Assembly: GCA_037200985.1 (NCBI GenBank) | Contig: JBBCGJ010000001.1 | Span: 1,960,756-2,024,755, forward strand | Direction of reading: 5' to 3' | DNA: 64,000 nucleotides | Origin: Rhizomicrobium sp. | GTDB taxonomy: Bacteria > Pseudomonadota > Alphaproteobacteria > Micropepsales > Micropepsaceae | Part shown: piece by piece, positions 8,835 through 18,142 of the stretch | Layout of the letters: every line of letters begins with the position of its first letter | How positions within the stretch are numbered: the first letter of the stretch is position 1 | The notes under the pieces: generated by a model | The model's input: only the letters and a program-made list of their open reading frames with translations | Databases searched by the model: none | What the model was told of the DNA's origin: nothing | Translations under genes and position numbers: made by a program

Positions 8835-11800
8835 TCAGAACGAACCGCGGAAGCCGATCAGGAACAGCGTGCCCGGGTTGTAGGAGTAGTTCAGCAGGTT
8901 GGGGAACTGCTTGTACGAGCGCCCGATCTTCGCGCGGGTGAGGTTCTGGATGTCGAAGGTGAACTCCGGATCGCTGGGCAGATCGCCGAAGACGTTCGCC
9001 AAGCGGAAGCTGGAGGAGAAGTCCAGCTGGCCGTAAGGCAGCGAATGCTCCTCCGTGAACGCGGAAAGGCTGCTGATCAGGCCGTACACGCTGGAGTTCG
9101 TGAGCGCCCCGCTCTGGTAGTTGTACGAGCCTCTCAACATCAGGCCGTCATGTTCGTAATAGGCCGTGACGTTGTAAGTCGTCGGCGAAACGCCGAGCAC
9201 GACCGCCGGCGCCGCGCCGGACGACCTGGTCCGGACGAAAGTGCCGTTCGCCTGGAAGCCGAAGCCCGGAAAGCCGACCGGCTCGAGCAGGAAGTCGAGC
9301 GGCTGCACCCAGGTGAGTTCGACGCCGTTGATGGTCTCCAGACCCGTCGCGTTCCGCGCCTGAACGATATTGACGGTGGCGACGTTGGGACCGCCGGCCG
9401 CCGTGATCGCCTGCTGCTGCGTGGTCGACAACGTGTCGTAGGTGATGCCGAACTGGGCGAGATAGCTGAACGGCTGCTGCGTCGTGAAGTTGTTCTGGAA
9501 GCCGCTCATCATCTTGCGGAACACGCCGACGCCGATATAGCCCTCGCCGCCGGTATAGAGTTCGGCGCCGAAATCGATGTTGGTCGAGTAGTAGGGCCTT
9601 AGGTTCGGGTTGCCCAGGTTCCAAGTCGCCGCGTCCGAACCGCCGCCGGAGAGCTGCGGCAGCATGCTGGCCGGATTGGCCCTGGTCAGGGTACGCGATG
9701 CCGCCGCCCTTACCTGGAAATCCTCGGCGATTTCCCAGACGATGTTCGCGGACGGCAGGAAGGCCGAATACGAACCCTTGAGAGTCGCCGCCGTGATGGT
9801 GTTGGGATACCGCGCACCGTCGGGAGCGGCGATGCCCGAACGCGTCGTGCCGGTCGCGCAGCCCGCCGGCGTGAGCGCGATGTAAGGCGCCACGCCGCAG
9901 GTGATCGTCCACAGGTTGCGCGGATCCGCGACCGAGGTATAGCCGGTAAGCGTTTGATCGGTCGTGATGTAGCGGCCGCCGAAATTGTATCGGATATTCT
10001 GGCTGCCGCGGTGCAGGGTTCCGGAGAACTCGATATAGGTGCCGACCGTCGACTCGTCGATGACGCCCGAGCTGATGTTGGTGTTGGTGCCGATGCTGAA
10101 ATTGGTGCGGCCGGGATCCTGCAGATTCGTCGCCGCGCCCGGAGACGGCATGGTGGCGAACGCGTTGTAGTTCGTCACCTTCTTCAGCAAGGCGTAGTTG
10201 GCCGCGACGAACCCGTTGGGACCGGCCATCAGATATTGCGGAATGGCCGAATTCGGGATCGTGGGCGCGCCCAGGGTCGGGAACGGCAGGCCCTGGGTAT
10301 ATCCAAAGCCGTTCAGATCCGTCATGCCCCAGCCGGGAAAGGCCGGAAGCGTCGGCGCCGAGACGCTGCAGCCCGGCGATGTGTTGGGCGTGGGCACATA
10401 GGTGCTCTCATTCGGGCCGCAATTGACTTCCTTGAAGTAGTTGCCGTTGTCGTAGCCGCGGATCAGGCGATAGGCATCGTCATAGGCCGCGCCGACGGCG
10501 ACCTTGAACGCGTCGCCGCCATACTCGACGTCGGCGTGCGCGCCCTGGGTGTGCTGGTAGCGCCGCTCCTGCTGCAAGCGCAGATCGCCCTGGTTCCAGG
10601 TGAAGTTCGCCGGGTTCTGGAGGCCGCCGGAATTCGGCAGGCCGTCCATCGAGAACGTCGGCGACGAGCCGGTGTTGTCGTAATTGACGATGCCGTTCGG
10701 CGTACCGAACAGGAAGGAGGGAGAGTCGCGGAAAAAGTGCGCGCGGCTGTAGTTCAGCTGCGCCTTGACCCTCAGCAGATCCGAAACCTGCCATTCCATC
10801 CCGGGATTGACGCTGAAATAGTCGGATTTTTCCTTGTACGGACGCGCTTCCAGCGCCATGGCCGCGTTCGCGAAATTGCCTTTCACGACCACGTTGTTCG
10901 TATCGACCTGCTCGTTCATGGGAATGCTGTTGCCGTTGCGCGCAACCCAGAACATATCTTCGCGATCGAGGTTGTTGTCGATCACGCCCAGGATGCCGTC
11001 GAAGTAGAAGTGCAGGTCGTCCGTGGGACGGTATTCCAAGGAGAGGATGCCGTTGTACCGGCTGCGGTCGCCGCGTTCGAACATCGGCCGGCCGGTGCGG
11101 GGGACCAAGCCGTTGCTGATCTGGTTCATCGTCAGGCCCGGGTTCAGCGCCAGCAGGCGGTCGCCGGTGATCGTCTGTCCGACATAGGCCGCGGGCACGC
11201 CGGTGTTCGGGAATGTGGCCGGCAGGCTCCAATCCGTGGCGCCGCCCAAGGTGTTGCAGCTGTTTCCATTGTTGACGCCGGGAATCGCGGCGCAGGTCGG
11301 GGCGGGAACCGCCGCCAGCTGCGCGGCGGTGAAGTACTGCGTGGCGTTCAGGTTCGGCGTCGTCAGATTGTTGAAGGCGCCTTCATAGCCCGTCGTCATG
11401 GGATGGTTGACCTGGCCGGACAGGCCGAGCAGCACGCCGAACGCTCCGTCGGTGTAGCTGCCGATCACCGTTCCGCGATAGCCGGGATCGCCGCTCTTCG
11501 AGTAATCGGTTCCCTGGACGTTGTAGGAAAGATGCGTACCGGGATTGTCGAACGGGCGCAGGCTTCGCATCTCGATCGTGCCGGAAGCGCCGCCTTCGAG
11601 CATGCTCGCGGTCGAGGTCTTGGAGACCGTCAATTGCGAGAACAATTCGATCGGAAAGATGTTGAGATCGACTTCGCGGTTGGCGCCGCTCTGGTCCGTG
11701 CCGCCGGTCGAAGCCGTCGAGACGACGGCTCCGTTCAGCGTGATCTTGACGAAGTTCGTGTCGAGGCCGCGCAGCGCGATGCGCAGGCCCTCGCCGTCGT

Positions 11801-12095
11801 TCTCGCGCTGGATGGTGACGCCCGGGATGCGATTGAACGCCTCGGCGATGTTGGTGTCCGGGAACTTTCCGATGTCCTCGGCGAACAGCGTGTCCGTGAA
11901 ATTGGTCGAAGCGCGCTTGGCGTCGGTCGATGCCGCCAAGCTCGCGCGGTAGCCCGTCACGACGACGGTTTCGACGGCGTCGTCGGCATGGGCCGGCGCT
12001 GTCGCGACGAACGCCGCGCCGATGCCGGCCAGCAATGTCGTGCCCCTCAGCACGGTCCTCGCACGATTGTTCAAGATGCGAAAATGCGCACGCAT
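8835..12095 (-). CDS. TonB-dependent receptor, Xanthomonas/Caulobacter large type, probably for xylo-oligosaccharides
   Basis: The 1086-residue outer-membrane receptor has a signal peptide ending TAPAHA, a TonB-box-like stretch (ETVVVTGYR), a plug domain (about residues 60-170, with DTNIAEAFNRIPGV typical of the TonB-Xanth-Caul subfamily) and a long C-terminal beta-barrel ending in Phe (FLIGFRGSF). The start has a strong GGGGAGG site 5 bases upstream. It lies between the xylan hydrolases and the xylose operon, and its upstream region carries two LacI-type operator-like sites. Uptake of (glucurono)xylo-oligosaccharides is therefore the likely job; the substrate is inferred from context. Confidence 0.93.
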   Translation of the reverse strand: MRAHFRILNNRARTVLRGTTLLAGIGAAFVATAPAHADDAVETVVVTGYRASLAASTDAKRASTNFTDTLFAEDIGKFPDTNIAEAFNRIPGVTIQRENDGEGLRIALRGLDTNFVKITLNGAVVSTASTGGTDQSGANREVDLNIFPIELFSQLTVSKTSTASMLEGGASGTIEMRSLRPFDNPGTHLSYNVQGTDYSKSGDPGYRGTVIGSYTDGAFGVLLGLSGQVNHPMTTGYEGAFNNLTTPNLNATQYFTAAQLAAVPAPTCAAIPGVNNGNSCNTLGGATDWSLPATFPNTGVPAAYVGQTITGDRLLALNPGLTMNQISNGLVPRTGRPMFERGDRSRYNGILSLEYRPTDDLHFYFDGILGVIDNNLDREDMFWVARNGNSIPMNEQVDTNNVVVKGNFANAAMALEARPYKEKSDYFSVNPGMEWQVSDLLRVKAQLNYSRAHFFRDSPSFLFGTPNGIVNYDNTGSSPTFSMDGLPNSGGLQNPANFTWNQGDLRLQQERRYQHTQGAHADVEYGGDAFKVAVGAAYDDAYRLIRGYDNGNYFKEVNCGPNESTYVPTPNTSPGCSVSAPTLPAFPGWGMTDLNGFGYTQGLPFPTLGAPTIPNSAIPQYLMAGPNGFVAANYALLKKVTNYNAFATMPSPGAATNLQDPGRTNFSIGTNTNISSGVIDESTVGTYIEFSGTLHRGSQNIRYNFGGRYITTDQTLTGYTSVADPRNLWTITCGVAPYIALTPAGCATGTTRSGIAAPDGARYPNTITAATLKGSYSAFLPSANIVWEIAEDFQVRAAASRTLTRANPASMLPQLSGGGSDAATWNLGNPNLRPYYSTNIDFGAELYTGGEGYIGVGVFRKMMSGFQNNFTTQQPFSYLAQFGITYDTLSTTQQQAITAAGGPNVATVNIVQARNATGLETINGVELTWVQPLDFLLEPVGFPGFGFQANGTFVRTRSSGAAPAVVLGVSPTTYNVTAYYEHDGLMLRGSYNYQSGALTNSSVYGLISSLSAFTEEHSLPYGQLDFSSSFRLANVFGDLPSDPEFTFDIQNLTRAKIGRSYKQFPNLLNYSYNPGTLFLIGFRGSF

Positions 12096-12162
12096 GCAAA
12101 CCTCCCCTAGGCGTGTTCGTCTTCCCGCGGGATCGCTCCGCTTGCTCGGCGGCGCGTCCGTT

Positions 12163-12176
12163 TGTTAGCGGTAGCG
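12163..12176. promoter_or_regulatory. LacI-type operator-like site 1 upstream of the TonB receptor
   Basis: TGTTAGCGGTAGCG fits the pattern TGnTAnCGnTAnCA with one mismatch at the last base. It lies about 70 bases before the receptor start. The same pattern occurs at 12207, 14733 and 20772, all upstream of genes for xylose or xylan use, so XylR binding is a reasonable inference. Confidence 0.45.
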
Positions 12177-12202
12177 AACTTGCGTTTCCTGTTAATCCCC
12201 TC

Positions 12203-12224
12203 GTTATGGTAGCGGTCCCATAAC
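12203..12224. promoter_or_regulatory. LacI-type operator-like palindrome 2, at the predicted start of receptor transcription
   Basis: The arms GTTATGG and CCATAAC are perfect inverted repeats around an 8-base centre containing TAGCGG. The inner 14 bases, TGGTAGCGGTCCCA, fit TGnTAnCGnTAnCA except for one C. It starts just downstream of the -10 element proposed at 12231-12236, a position suited to repression. Confidence 0.55.
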
Positions 12225-12230
12225 ACTGCC

Positions 12231-12259
12231 TGTTTATTCCTCTGTCATGACGCCGTCAA
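12231..12259 (-). promoter_or_regulatory. Putative sigma-70-type promoter for the TonB receptor gene
   Basis: Read on the minus strand, TTGACG (12259-12254) and TAAACA (12236-12231) are separated by 17 bases. Transcription would begin near 12224, at the edge of the palindrome at 12203-12224. The -10 match is moderate, so the call rests partly on its position relative to the operator. Confidence 0.4.
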
Positions 12260-12328
12260 GCGAAATGCACCTCGCTGCACTGCACGCGCTGAAATGTTAT
12301 TCCAAAATGCAACACATCGACCGCACGG

Positions 12329-13183
12329 TCATCCGTATACGGCCAGTTCCATCCACACCGACATCGACCGGCCCGGCGCGATGACGCGAATGTCGCCGGC
12401 CGCGGTCGTGCGGTTGAAGGCATCGGGCATCGCGCTCACCGGCTCGGCGCAGAAGACCGCTTCGTCGCGCGGATTGAAGACGTGAAGATGGTGCAGTGCG
12501 GGGCTCGCGGTCATCTCGATGAACCCGCCGCCCGGCCGGGAAACGGTCGCCCGGCCCGACCATCCGAAGTGGCAGTGATCGACGAAGGGTGCATCCGCGA
12601 GCACGGCGCCCCGCGCCAGATCCACGAAATGGTCGGCGCCGGCCGCGACCGTGGGGATGCAGGTTTCATCGCTCAGCCAGACGCCGGCGACATTCGTGCG
12701 GAGCGTCGTGCCGGGGCCACGAAGGAAATAGGGATGAAAGCCGACGCTGGCCGGCATGTCCCTCGCGCCGCAGTTGGAGAGAATCAGTTCGAGCCGCAGG
12801 GCGCGCGGCGACAGAACGATCCTCTGCTCCGCCCGGTAGTGCCAGGGCCACGACTCAGGCTTGTGTTCGTAAGCGAGGACCGCGCGGTCTCCCGCGAGCG
12901 TCACCACGGTCCAAGGATTCTGCCAACCCTGGCCGTGCAGCGCATGCGGGTGGTCGCCGAAATTGCGCGGCAGCCGCACCCGCCGATTCTCGAAAAGAAA
13001 TTCGCCGTTCGAAATACGATTGGCAAACGGCACCAGCGGGAAGCACGCCGTCTCGAGCGGTTCGCGCGTGCCCGGCACCGCCGGACGCAGCACGTCGATG
13101 CCGTCGACCGTGAAACGGCCGACGGCGCCGCCGACCTGCGGCAACAGATCGAGAACGGCGCCGCCGCTGGCCAGGCCCGGCAT
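12329..13183 (-). CDS. Aldose 1-epimerase (galactose-mutarotase family)
   Basis: The 284-residue product has the mutarotase fold: an early FANRISNGEF segment containing the substrate-binding Arg, HALHGQGW with the conserved His, VGFHPYFL with the catalytic His region, and a late glutamate near AVFCAEPVSAMPDAF. It interconverts alpha and beta anomers of an aldose, here most likely xylose, speeding the supply of the form used by xylose dehydrogenase. The ATG lies 2 bases after the stop of the sugar transporter gene, so they are co-transcribed. The frame continues open far upstream, but that part is antisense-like reading through the transporter and is not used. Confidence 0.88.
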   Translation of the reverse strand: MPGLASGGAVLDLLPQVGGAVGRFTVDGIDVLRPAVPGTREPLETACFPLVPFANRISNGEFLFENRRVRLPRNFGDHPHALHGQGWQNPWTVVTLAGDRAVLAYEHKPESWPWHYRAEQRIVLSPRALRLELILSNCGARDMPASVGFHPYFLRGPGTTLRTNVAGVWLSDETCIPTVAAGADHFVDLARGAVLADAPFVDHCHFGWSGRATVSRPGGGFIEMTASPALHHLHVFNPRDEAVFCAEPVSAMPDAFNRTTAAGDIRVIAPGRSMSVWMELAVYG

Positions 13184-13185
13184 CG

Positions 13186-14652
13186 TCAGGCCGGCTTCTT
13201 GCCCCACATGCCTTCGATCGCCTCGAGGCTGCGCTGCTTGGTCTCCGGCACGAAGCGCAGCACGAACAGCCCCGCGAGGATGGCGCCGATGCCGTAGAGC
13301 CAATAGGCGAAGCCGTGATTGAACGCGGCGTTCAGCGCGGAGCTGCCGTCCAGCATCGGGAAGGTCTGCGAGACGACGAAATTCGCGATCCACTGCGCCG
13401 CGACCGCGATCGACATCGCCGTGCCCTTGATGGAATTGGGGAAGATTTCGGACAGCATGACCCAAGTCACCGGGCCCCAGGAGAAAGAGAAACCGATGAT
13501 GTAGACCACGACCGCCGCGATCGCGACATAGGACGATCCCGTCGACGCCGCGGCGCCCTCGCCGGCCGTGGCGCTCACGGCGTGGATGTTGAACAGCGTG
13601 CCCAGCGTCAGCATCGCCGCCGCCATGATGAAGGCGCCCCACACCAGCAGCGGCTTGCGGCCGAGGCGGTCGACGGTGACCGTCGCCACCAGGGTGAACA
13701 GCGTCATCGTCACGCCGACGAACCAGGCCGATTCGAGATAAGCGTCGTTCTGCGAGGCGCCCATGTTCTGGAACATGTGCGGCGCGAAATAGAGCACCGC
13801 GTTGATGCCGACCACCTGCTGGAACACCGACAGCATGATGCCGACGATCAAGACCAGCCAGCCGAAGCTGAGCAGCGGCCTTGTGTGCTGCACCAGCGTC
13901 GCCTCGATCTCCTTGAGCGTGGTGTCGGGATCGCCGCCGCCCAGCCGCTTGAGCAGCGCCAGCGCCTCCGCGGCGCGGTCCTTGAGCACGAGATAGCGCG
14001 GCGTCTCGGGCACGATCAGCATGAAGACGATCAGCAGCGTCGCAGGGATCGCCGCCGAGGCCAGCATGTAGCGCCAGCCCAGATCGAGCAGGAAATTCCG
14101 GTCGCCCATCGACTGGACGAAATAGTTGACGAAATAGACGAGGTTGATGCCGACGACGATGGCGATCTGCTGGAACGTGACGAGAAGCCCGCGATGCGAG
14201 GGCGGCGCGATCTCCGCGATGTACATCGGCGCCAGCATCGAGGCCATGCCGATCGCGGTGCCGCCCATCAGGCGGTAGAAGATGAAGACCGGCAGCGCGT
14301 CCGGCCCGGTCAGGCCGAGCAGGCTGAAGCCGAATTCGGGAAAGCCCGCGCCGATCGACGACACGAAGAACAGCAGGCCCGCGATCAGCAGCCCGGTGCG
14401 GCGACCCCAGCGGGTGGAGATCGGACCGGCGATGGCCGCGCCGAGCACGCATCCGAGCAGCGCGCAGCCGATGGCGAAGCCCGAGAGGAAATTCGCCGTC
14501 GCTTCCGGCAGGTGGCGGGGCGTGACGAAATTGTAGGTGATGGCGTCGGTCGCGCCGGAGATCACCGCCGTGTCGTAGCCGAACAGAAGACCGCCGAGCG
14601 TCGCGGCGATCGTCAGCATGACGACAAGCGCATAGTTGGGCTTCGTGATCAT
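13186..14652 (-). CDS. Sugar/H+ symporter, MFS sugar porter family (xylose permease-like)
   Basis: The 488-residue, 12-helix transporter begins at an ATG preceded by GGAAGGGG; upstream in-frame codons lack a ribosome site. Sugar-porter signatures are clear: GGLLFGYDTAVISG in helix 1, GRRTG after helix 2, VPETPRYL and a long central loop, QQVVGINAVLYFAP in helix 7, DRLGRKPL, and the terminal PETKQRSLEAIEG. The best inference is D-xylose import across the inner membrane, since genes on both sides encode xylose catabolism. It has its own upstream region with a LacI-type site, so it may be transcribed apart from xylX-D as well as with them. Confidence 0.9.
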   Translation of the reverse strand: MITKPNYALVVMLTIAATLGGLLFGYDTAVISGATDAITYNFVTPRHLPEATANFLSGFAIGCALLGCVLGAAIAGPISTRWGRRTGLLIAGLLFFVSSIGAGFPEFGFSLLGLTGPDALPVFIFYRLMGGTAIGMASMLAPMYIAEIAPPSHRGLLVTFQQIAIVVGINLVYFVNYFVQSMGDRNFLLDLGWRYMLASAAIPATLLIVFMLIVPETPRYLVLKDRAAEALALLKRLGGGDPDTTLKEIEATLVQHTRPLLSFGWLVLIVGIMLSVFQQVVGINAVLYFAPHMFQNMGASQNDAYLESAWFVGVTMTLFTLVATVTVDRLGRKPLLVWGAFIMAAAMLTLGTLFNIHAVSATAGEGAAASTGSSYVAIAAVVVYIIGFSFSWGPVTWVMLSEIFPNSIKGTAMSIAVAAQWIANFVVSQTFPMLDGSSALNAAFNHGFAYWLYGIGAILAGLFVLRFVPETKQRSLEAIEGMWGKKPA

Positions 14653-14732
14653 GAATTCCCCTTCCCTGGCCTCGTCGGCCGCGTTTCCAGATCGCGCGCC
14701 GCTCTGATGGCGACGACGCGACCGTACCGTAA

Positions 14733-14746
14733 TGATAGCGATACCA
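14733..14746. promoter_or_regulatory. LacI-type operator-like site 3 upstream of the sugar symporter
   Basis: TGATAGCGATACCA is a full match to TGnTAnCGnTAnCA. It lies about 80 bases before the transporter start and between a possible -35 (TTGCGG) and -10 (TACGGT) on the minus strand; those promoter boxes are weak. The 117-base interval separates xylD from the transporter. Confidence 0.55.
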
Positions 14747-14769
14747 GTCCGCAAGCGTTGCGGAATATT

Positions 14770-16548
14770 CTAGTGATTGTGCCTCGGCGTCTTCCTGGCG
14801 ATCCGACGGTACTTCAGCGCCGGCTCCATGACCGCACCCGAATCCATTTGCGTGACGGTCGCGCGGAAGATTTCCTGCCACACCGTCGCCGTCTCCGGCA
14901 CCGGCGGCAGGCCGTCTTTCTTGCGGCGCGCGATCTCGTCGTCGGACACCAGCATGTCGCAGGTGCACGCATTGAGGTCGACGCGGATGCGGTCGCCGGT
15001 GCGCAGCCAGGCGAGTCCGCCGCCCGCCGCGCTCTCCGGCGCGGCGTTCAGGATCGAGGGGCTGTCGGAGGTGCCGGACTGCCGCCCGTCGCCCAGCGTC
15101 GGCAGGCTCCCGATACCCTGCTTCAGGAGCGCGTCCGGCGGCTGCATGTTCACGACCTCGGCCGAGCCGGGCCAGCCGAGCGGGCCGGCGCCGCGGATGA
15201 CGAGGATCGTGTTCGCGTCGATGCCGAGCGACGGATCGTTGATCCGGTCGTGATAGTCGTCCGAGCCGTCGAACACCACCGCCCTACCCTCGAATATGTT
15301 TTCCTGTCCCGGGCGCGAGAGATAGCGCTTGCGGAAATCCTCCGAGATCACGCTGGTCTTCATGATGGCGAAGTCGAACAGATTGCCCTTCAGGACCAGG
15401 AAGCCGGCGCGCTCCATCAGCGGCGCGTCATAGGGATGGATCATCTCGCGGTCCTGCGTCTCGCGGCCCTCGATGTTCTTCGTCAGCGTCGCGCCGGTGC
15501 AGGTCGGCGCGCCGCCGTCGATGCGGCCGGCCTTCAGGAGTTCGCACAGGATCGCCGGCACGCCGCCGGCCCGGTGGAAGCGCTCGCCGAGATATTTTCC
15601 CGACGGCTGCATGTTGAGCAGCAGCGGGATGTCATGCGCATGGCTCCAATCCGCCGCATCCAGCTCCACGCCGGCATGGCGCGCCATCGCCACGATATGC
15701 GGCTGCGCATTGGTCGAGCCGCCGATGGCGGCGACCGTCGCGATGGCGTTCAGGAAAGAGGCGCGCGTCAGGATGTCGGATGGCTTGAGGTCCTCATAAG
15801 CCATGCCGACGATGCGCTTGCCGGTCTCATAGGCCATCTGGCCGCGCTCCCGGTACGGCGCGGGAATCGCCGAGCAGCCCGGCAGGGAGAGGCCGAGCGC
15901 CTCCGCCACCGCATTCATCGTCGAGGCCGTGCCCATCGTGTTGCAATGGCCGGCCGACGGCGCGCTGTCGCACGCCGCCTGCATGAACTCCTCTTCGGTG
16001 ATCTCGCCCGCCGCAAGCTTGCGGCGGCTGCGCCAGATGACGGTCCCGGAGCCTACCAGCTCGCCGTCGTGCCAGCCGTCGAGCATCGGCCCGCCCGAGA
16101 GCACGATGGCCGGGATGTCGACCGCCGAGGCGGCCATGATCGCCGATGGCGTGGTCTTGTCGCAACCGGTGGTCAGCACCACCGCGTCGATGGGATAGCC
16201 GTAGAGCAGCTCGACCAGCGTCATATAGGCGAGGTTGCGGTCGATGGCCGCGGTCGGGCGGCGGCAATTCTCGAAGATCGGATGGGTGGGGAATTCGATG
16301 GGGATGCCGCCGGCGTCGCGGATGCCCGCGCGCACGCGCTTGGCGAGTTCGAGATGATGCCGGTTGCAGGGATTGAGATCGCTGCCCGATTGCGCGATGC
16401 CGACGATCGGCCGGCCGGAGAGCAATTCCTGCGGCGTCATGCCGTAATTCATGAACCGCTCGATATAGAGCGCCGCCATGTCCTCGCGGCCGGGCGCCGC
16501 GAACCAGTCCCGGGAGCGAAACCGCTTCGCGGGTTTGCGCTCTGTCAT
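14770..16548 (-). CDS. xylD: D-xylonate dehydratase (IlvD/Edd family)
   Basis: The 592-residue protein starts at an ATG 8 bases after AAGGAG; the GTG 9 bases upstream sits on the ribosome site itself. The three cysteines expected to bind the iron-sulfur cluster of this family are visible: Cys61 (NPCNRH), Cys129 (TGCDKTTP) and Cys202 (GHCNTMGTAST). It removes water from D-xylonate to give 2-keto-3-deoxy-xylonate, step 3 of the Weimberg pathway. The sequence belongs to the sugar-acid branch (xylonate, arabinonate, gluconate) rather than to IlvD proper; the operon fixes xylonate as the likely substrate. It follows xylC by 12 bases. Confidence 0.92.
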   Translation of the reverse strand: MTERKPAKRFRSRDWFAAPGREDMAALYIERFMNYGMTPQELLSGRPIVGIAQSGSDLNPCNRHHLELAKRVRAGIRDAGGIPIEFPTHPIFENCRRPTAAIDRNLAYMTLVELLYGYPIDAVVLTTGCDKTTPSAIMAASAVDIPAIVLSGGPMLDGWHDGELVGSGTVIWRSRRKLAAGEITEEEFMQAACDSAPSAGHCNTMGTASTMNAVAEALGLSLPGCSAIPAPYRERGQMAYETGKRIVGMAYEDLKPSDILTRASFLNAIATVAAIGGSTNAQPHIVAMARHAGVELDAADWSHAHDIPLLLNMQPSGKYLGERFHRAGGVPAILCELLKAGRIDGGAPTCTGATLTKNIEGRETQDREMIHPYDAPLMERAGFLVLKGNLFDFAIMKTSVISEDFRKRYLSRPGQENIFEGRAVVFDGSDDYHDRINDPSLGIDANTILVIRGAGPLGWPGSAEVVNMQPPDALLKQGIGSLPTLGDGRQSGTSDSPSILNAAPESAAGGGLAWLRTGDRIRVDLNACTCDMLVSDDEIARRKKDGLPPVPETATVWQEIFRATVTQMDSGAVMEPALKYRRIARKTPRHNH

Positions 16549-16560
16549 GGCGTGCACTCC

Positions 16561-17391
16561 TTATCCGGCGGCATCGCTCTCGAAGCGGAACAGCCCGCCG
16601 GCGAGCGGCTGTCCGGCGCGCGCCGCCGCGTCCAGCCCCTTCCACGCCGTTGTGGCGTAGACGGTGGTGGGGCCGGCGAAGGCGAGCTTGGTGATATTGG
16701 CACAGGCAAAGCGCACGGTGGAGATCAGCTTTCCGTCCGGAGAATAGCGGCGCGCCGCCCAGCCGCCGAACAGCCCGACCCAGAGGCAGCCTTCGGCATC
16801 TATGATCGAGCCGTCGGGATGGCCGGCGCCATCCTCGATCGTCGCGAAGACCCGCTTGTTCGACAGCGCGCCGTCGGCGCCGAGGTCGTAGGCGTAGATC
16901 GTCTTCTTCAGCGTATCGGTGTGATAGAACACCTTGCCGTCGGGGCTCGAGCACGGACCGTTGGTGATGCAGATGCCGGTCTCGACCGCCCTGGGCCCGT
17001 CGGCATCCAGGCGATAGAGCCCGCCGGTTTCGGCTTCCTCGGCATTATCCATGGTGCCGAACCACAGCCTTCCGGCCGCGTCGCGCGCGCCGTCGTTGAT
17101 CCGGTTGCCGGGCTTGTCGACGTCGACGCGGTGCAGCAGCGCAAAGCTCCCGTCGCGCGGATCGAAGCGGTAGAGCCCGTCCCGGAGACCGACGATGAAC
17201 CCGTCGCCCTCCGGCGCCAGGAAGCCGGGGCTCGACGGCGCGTCATAGGTCCGCCGCGCGCCGGTCGCCGGCGTGTAGCGGTGGATGTGGTTTTTCTTGA
17301 TGTCGACGAACCACAGCGCCTGCTCGGCAGCGGACCATAGCGGTCCTTCGCCCAGCATCGCCGCGACGGGCCAAACGCATTCAGGAGTCAT
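16561..17391 (-). CDS. xylC: Xylonolactonase, SMP-30/gluconolactonase family
   Basis: The 276-residue six-bladed beta-propeller has the four expected metal and substrate positions: Glu in LGEGPLW near the N-terminus, Asn in GNRINDG, Asn in ICITNGPC and Asp in HPDGSIID. It hydrolyses xylono-lactone made by XylB to xylonate. The start overlaps the xylB stop by 4 bases (ATGA) and xylD follows 12 bases after its end. The order xylB-xylC-xylD is that of the Caulobacter operon. Related enzymes act on glucono- and arabino-lactones, so some breadth is possible. Confidence 0.92.
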   Translation of the reverse strand: MTPECVWPVAAMLGEGPLWSAAEQALWFVDIKKNHIHRYTPATGARRTYDAPSSPGFLAPEGDGFIVGLRDGLYRFDPRDGSFALLHRVDVDKPGNRINDGARDAAGRLWFGTMDNAEEAETGGLYRLDADGPRAVETGICITNGPCSSPDGKVFYHTDTLKKTIYAYDLGADGALSNKRVFATIEDGAGHPDGSIIDAEGCLWVGLFGGWAARRYSPDGKLISTVRFACANITKLAFAGPTTVYATTAWKGLDAAARAGQPLAGGLFRFESDAAG

Positions 17392-18134
17392 CGCCAGCCG
17401 GCATCGATCCAGTATTCGTGTCCCGTGCACATCTTGCCGTCGTCGGACGCCAGGAACAATACCAGCGAGGCGACATGCCCGGGCTCGACGCGCGCCTTCA
17501 GCGACTGCTGGTCGACGATCTCCTGCTCGCCTTCCGGCGTGTACCATTTCATCTGGCGCGGCGTCTTGACGTTGCCGGGCACCACCGCGGTGACGCGGAT
17601 ATTGTCGGGCCCAAGCTCGCGGGCGAGCGCCCGCGTCATGCCCTCGATGCCGGCCTTGGCGGTCTCGTAGATCACCAGATCGGGAAGGCCGAGGTGCCAG
17701 GAGATCGAGCCGAAATTGATGATCGCCCCGCCGCCGCGCTTCTTCATGCCGGGCGCCGCCTCCTTGGCGCAGAACAGCATATGGCGCAGATTGACCGCGA
17801 TGCGCTCGTCCCAATAGTCGGGCGTGACGTCGGCGAGCTTGTGGCGGTCGTCGTTGCCGGCATTGTTCACCAGCACGTCGATCGGGCCGACGTCCTTGAA
17901 GAACGTGCCGACGGCCGCAAGGTCCTTCAGGTCGCAGCGCCGGAACACCGGGGCATGCTCGCAATCGGAGAGCGACTTGATGAGGGCCGCGCTTTCGTTC
18001 TCGAGGATGTCGATGAAGATGACCTTGGAGCCCTGCCGCGCGAACGCCGCGACAATGCCGGCCCCGATGCCGGATCCGCCCCCGGTCACGACGACGCGCT
18101 TGCCCTTGAGGCTCGGATAGACGGCTGACGACAT
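17388..18134 (-). CDS. xylB: D-xylose 1-dehydrogenase, short-chain dehydrogenase
   Basis: This 248-residue SDR looks very close to Caulobacter crescentus XylB from memory, including the N-terminal SSAxYPSLKGKRVV, the NNAGNDDRHKLADVT segment, GSISWHLGL and the C-terminal CTGHEYWIDAGWR. Standard features are the cofactor motif TGGGSGIG, the NNAG motif and the Ser / Tyr-x3-Lys catalytic set (GSISW, YETAK). It oxidises D-xylose to D-xylono-lactone with NAD+. A GGGGAG ribosome site precedes the ATG. It begins 8 bases after xylA ends. Confidence 0.96.
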   Translation of the reverse strand: MSSAVYPSLKGKRVVVTGGGSGIGAGIVAAFARQGSKVIFIDILENESAALIKSLSDCEHAPVFRRCDLKDLAAVGTFFKDVGPIDVLVNNAGNDDRHKLADVTPDYWDERIAVNLRHMLFCAKEAAPGMKKRGGGAIINFGSISWHLGLPDLVIYETAKAGIEGMTRALARELGPDNIRVTAVVPGNVKTPRQMKWYTPEGEQEIVDQQSLKARVEPGHVASLVLFLASDDGKMCTGHEYWIDAGWR

Positions 18135-18142
18135 GGCTCCCC

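Noticed and set aside
9954-12110. A 718-residue open frame opposite the first TonB receptor
   Set aside because: Shadow of the receptor gene; same reasons.
13315-17340. A 1341-residue open frame on the plus strand
   Set aside because: It runs antisense through the transporter, xylD and xylC genes; composition is Arg/Glu/His-rich as expected of a GC-rich shadow frame, and no family is recognisable.
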